Source: CAYTGM01 sp964437365
GTDB lineage: Bacteria; Sumerlaeota; Sumerlaeia; SLMS01
Direction of reading: 5' to 3'
DNA: 64,000 nucleotides
Assembly (NCBI GenBank): GCA_964437365.1
Contig: CAYTGM010000001.1
Span: 434,001-498,000 of the forward strand
Within the stretch, counting starts at the first letter, position 1; every line of letters begins with the position of its first letter. The notes beneath the pieces were generated by a model. The model worked only from the letters and a program-made list of their open reading frames with translations. It was not told the origin of the DNA and did not search any database. Position numbers and translations under genes: made by a program. This document shows positions 61,967 to 64,000 of this stretch, one piece after another.

Positions 61967-63115
61967 ATGATGAAGAAAACGGTTGGAATATTAGGTGCAG
62001 GCCAGCTCGGCCGAATGCTCGCAGAAGCAGGGCAGAAGCTCGATCTCAATTTCCGGTTCCTTGACCCGGCGACAGAGATCTCTGCGAAGGGGCTTGGTGA
62101 ACATCACTGCGCGGCCTACGAGGATGTTGATGCGCTTGAAGAGTTCTCTAATGGTCTCGACCATCTGACCTATGAATTTGAGAACGTCAGCCTGGAAAGC
62201 GTGAATTGGCTCGCTAAGCGCGTTGACACAGCTCCCAATTCTGAAGCGCTTCGCGTCGCCCGGGATCGTTCTTTCGAAAAGAACGCTTTTCAGGACGTTG
62301 GTATTCCCACACCGCCGTTTGCCTCCGTCTATTTTCGCGATGAGTTCGATGAGGCGATCGGCCGCATCGGTTATCCGTGTGTGATGAAGACACGTCGTTT
62401 CGGTTATGATGGCAAAGGGCAACGGGTCATTAAGAATGAGGAAGACGCTGAAAAAGCGTGGGAAGAATTGAATGGGATTCCTCTCTTTCTGGAAGGATTT
62501 GTTCCTTTTGATCGCGAACTTTCTCTTCTGGCAGTCCGCAATAGAGCAGGGGAGTGCAAGTTCTGGCCCCTGGTTGAAAATCATCATCGAGAGGGAATCC
62601 TTCGTGTCTCGATTGCACCTGCTCCTGAGCTGGATAAAGAGCTGCAGGCATTAGCAGAAGACTATGCGCGTCGTCTCCTGAATAAATTGAATTATGTAGG
62701 TGTTCTGGCCGTTGAGTTCTTCCAGACAGGCAAGCAACTGTTCGCGAACGAGATGGCACCCCGTGTCCATAACTCAGGGCACTGGTCCATTGAAGGTAGT
62801 CAGACCAGTCAGTTCGAAAATCACCTTCGTGCGGTTTGTGATCTCGACCTGGGAGAGACGGAGTGTCCTCCTGTTTACAGCGTGATGCTCAATCTTATCG
62901 GAGAGATGCCAGCATCTATCGGAAAGTTGGTGGAGAAAGGTTATCATCTTCATGACTACGACAAGGCGCCCAGACCTGGCAGGAAACTCGCCCATATCAC
63001 AGCTTGCTCAGAATCGAAGCAGGGTATTGCAGATCTGCTCAAAGAAAATGCTGTCGGAGACGTGCTCACCGACGAGCTTCGCCAATTACTTGAAAAACGT
63101 TTAGAAATACTTTGA
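61967..63115 (+). CDS. purK: 5-(carboxyamino)imidazole ribonucleotide synthase
   Basis: A 382-residue ATP-grasp enzyme that makes N5-CAIR from AIR, ATP and bicarbonate in purine synthesis. TVGILGAGQLGRMLAEAGQKLDLNFRFLDP starts the PreATP-grasp domain; YPCVMKTRRFGYDGKGQRVI is the ATP-binding segment; FEGFVPFDRELSLLAVRN and FANEMAPRVHNSGHWSIEG complete the site (the EMAPRVHNSGHW metal/substrate motif is intact). purE is not adjacent. It stands alone with about 120 bases of unremarkable sequence before it. Confidence 0.95.
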   Translation: MMKKTVGILGAGQLGRMLAEAGQKLDLNFRFLDPATEISAKGLGEHHCAAYEDVDALEEFSNGLDHLTYEFENVSLESVNWLAKRVDTAPNSEALRVARDRSFEKNAFQDVGIPTPPFASVYFRDEFDEAIGRIGYPCVMKTRRFGYDGKGQRVIKNEEDAEKAWEELNGIPLFLEGFVPFDRELSLLAVRNRAGECKFWPLVENHHREGILRVSIAPAPELDKELQALAEDYARRLLNKLNYVGVLAVEFFQTGKQLFANEMAPRVHNSGHWSIEGSQTSQFENHLRAVCDLDLGETECPPVYSVMLNLIGEMPASIGKLVEKGYHLHDYDKAPRPGRKLAHITACSESKQGIADLLKENAVGDVLTDELRQLLEKRLEIL

Positions 63116-63203
63116 TCTCGTGCTTTCCGCCACTTCAAGGTCCTGATCAGTTGGATGCTCATTCTGATTGAATCAGCCCCTGGTTGTTTAATCGCGAGGC
63201 AAT

Positions 63204-64000
63204 ATGGAACTCTGGCACTTACTTCATGACGCACTGATTCTTCTGGCAGGCGCGGCGATCTTCGGAATCGTTCTGGAGAGGTTAGGGCAAAGCGCTCTTC
63301 TGGGATATCTGCTGGCAGGTATGGTTGTCGGACCTGGAGCGCTTGGTCTAGTCACTGATATTGAAGCAATCGAAGGGCTTGCCGAGCTGGGCGTTGCTCT
63401 TCTTCTTTTCAGCATCGGCTTGGAGTTCTCTATACGTCGCCTGTTAGCGCTTGGAAAAGTAGCGTTGCTCGGGGGAGCCTTACAAGTTGGACTGACGGCA
63501 CTTTTGATTGCTGGCATCGCGCTGGGCTTCGGTGCCGAGGTTAAGACGGCTCTCGCTATTGGCGTTGTTGCGGCACCCAGTAGTACGGCCTTCGTTCTGC
63601 GTCTCCTGCGGGATCGAGGAGAGATGGACAGCACTCATGGTCGAAACGCACTCGGTATTCTCCTCTTTCAAGATGCAGCTGTTGTGCCACTAGTGCTGAT
63701 TGTCAGTACACTTGGAGAGTCTGGGGAAAGTCAGTCGAGCCCCCTTGTTCGCACAGCTATATCGATAGGCGCGACAGTCCTGTTTATTGGTGTCTTCTAT
63801 CTGCTTAGTAATTATGTCATCCCCAAGCTATTCAATATGTCGACAGCTATTAAGAACCGTGAGATCTTCGTACTCATTGCGATTATCACCTGTATAGGTG
63901 CTGCTTTCGGTGCTCACGAGCTGAAACTTTCACCCGCGCTTGGTGCTTTCATCGCTGGAGTTCTGCTGGCTGAGAGTCCTTTTGCAACGCAGGTGAGGTC
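63204..64000 (+). CDS. CPA2-family monovalent cation:proton antiporter, N-terminal part
   Basis: The gene runs off the window end; 265 residues are visible. It begins MELWHLLHDALILLAGAAIFG and shows about nine membrane helices typical of KefB/YbaL-type CPA2 transporters. GYLLAGMVVGPGALG is an inverted-repeat helix entry; the discontinuous helix region contains APSSTAFVLRLL; and LFQDAAVVPLVL carries the conserved Asp of the ion site. The GAGG before the ATG at 63204 fixes the start. Whether a TrkA-N regulatory domain follows cannot be seen. Confidence 0.88.
   Translation, partial: MELWHLLHDALILLAGAAIFGIVLERLGQSALLGYLLAGMVVGPGALGLVTDIEAIEGLAELGVALLLFSIGLEFSIRRLLALGKVALLGGALQVGLTALLIAGIALGFGAEVKTALAIGVVAAPSSTAFVLRLLRDRGEMDSTHGRNALGILLFQDAAVVPLVLIVSTLGESGESQSSPLVRTAISIGATVLFIGVFYLLSNYVIPKLFNMSTAIKNREIFVLIAIITCIGAAFGAHELKLSPALGAFIAGVLLAESPFATQVR

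Noticed and set aside
61991..62587. 198-codon reading frame opposite purK
   Set aside because: It is a shadow of a well-conserved gene and its product shows no domain pattern.

Overview
The window is a 64 kb piece of a bacterial chromosome of moderate GC (by eye just under 50%), densely coding, with genes on both strands in short runs. No rRNA, tRNA, CRISPR array, phage or transposase was seen. Housekeeping genes (pcrA-type helicase, RNase J, CorA, PurK, PabB, TatD, MutT) lie among many exported and membrane proteins. Several exported proteins carry golvesin-like C-terminal domains joined by Pro-Thr linkers, fibronectin III repeats, carboxypeptidase-regulatory repeats or a dockerin-like tail. 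With RNase J and the many GT-C glycosyltransferases, this suggests an uncultured Gram-negative lineage such as Sumerlaeota, Hydrogenedentota or a PVC-like group. That assignment is an inference from style only.

Layout. 1-7.2 kb: end of a sodium/solute symporter, pabB, a degenerate SDR-like gene behind a possible structured RNA, a CheY-like receiver, a PcrA/UvrD helicase and msrP. 7.4-14.7 kb: three GT-C membrane glycosyltransferase-like genes around a MutT/hypothetical pair. 14.7-22.4 kb: rnj, corA, a membrane-anchored redoxin, an orphan degenerate PIN protein, a tatD/esterase/SEC59-like kinase run, and a lipoprotein phosphodiesterase. 22.9-32.0 kb: a surface block with a 1399-residue cell-wall amidase that has a golvesin domain inside its catalytic domain, a TPR protein, and a class A beta-lactamase-fold protein with three golvesin domains.

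32.1-40.8 kb: a minus-strand run. Its distal part (chalcone-isomerase-like, possible 50-residue protein, NTF2-like, FAD oxidoreductase, DUF1365, cyclopropane-synthase-like methyltransferase, DUF2878) matches the lipid-modification cluster that in proteobacteria accompanies the ChrR/sigma-E singlet-oxygen response and furan fatty acid synthesis. Here it has no sigma factor. Upstream lie a GT-C gene, btpA and a DUF1223 gene. 41-47.7 kb: another GT39 gene, a GNAT, and a tight minus-strand operon (VWA protein, exported protein, small anchored coiled coil, FnIII/Pro-Thr protein). 47.9-56.4 kb: a 1224-residue carboxypeptidase-regulatory repeat protein, a PhoR/PhoB-like pair, a dockerin-tailed exported protein and a mutarotase. 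56.4-64 kb: a DUF2752 membrane protein, an SPFH protein, two paralogous unknown exported proteins flanking an FnIII protein, a HIT protein, purK and the start of a CPA2 antiporter.

The most unusual non-coding signal is a dispersed intergenic element. Copies at 22481-22552 and 57162-57231 (inverted) share a 16-base identical block. A third at 40855-40901 contains an exact 11-bp tandem repeat. A weaker relative at 1812-1885 also shows an 11-bp period.
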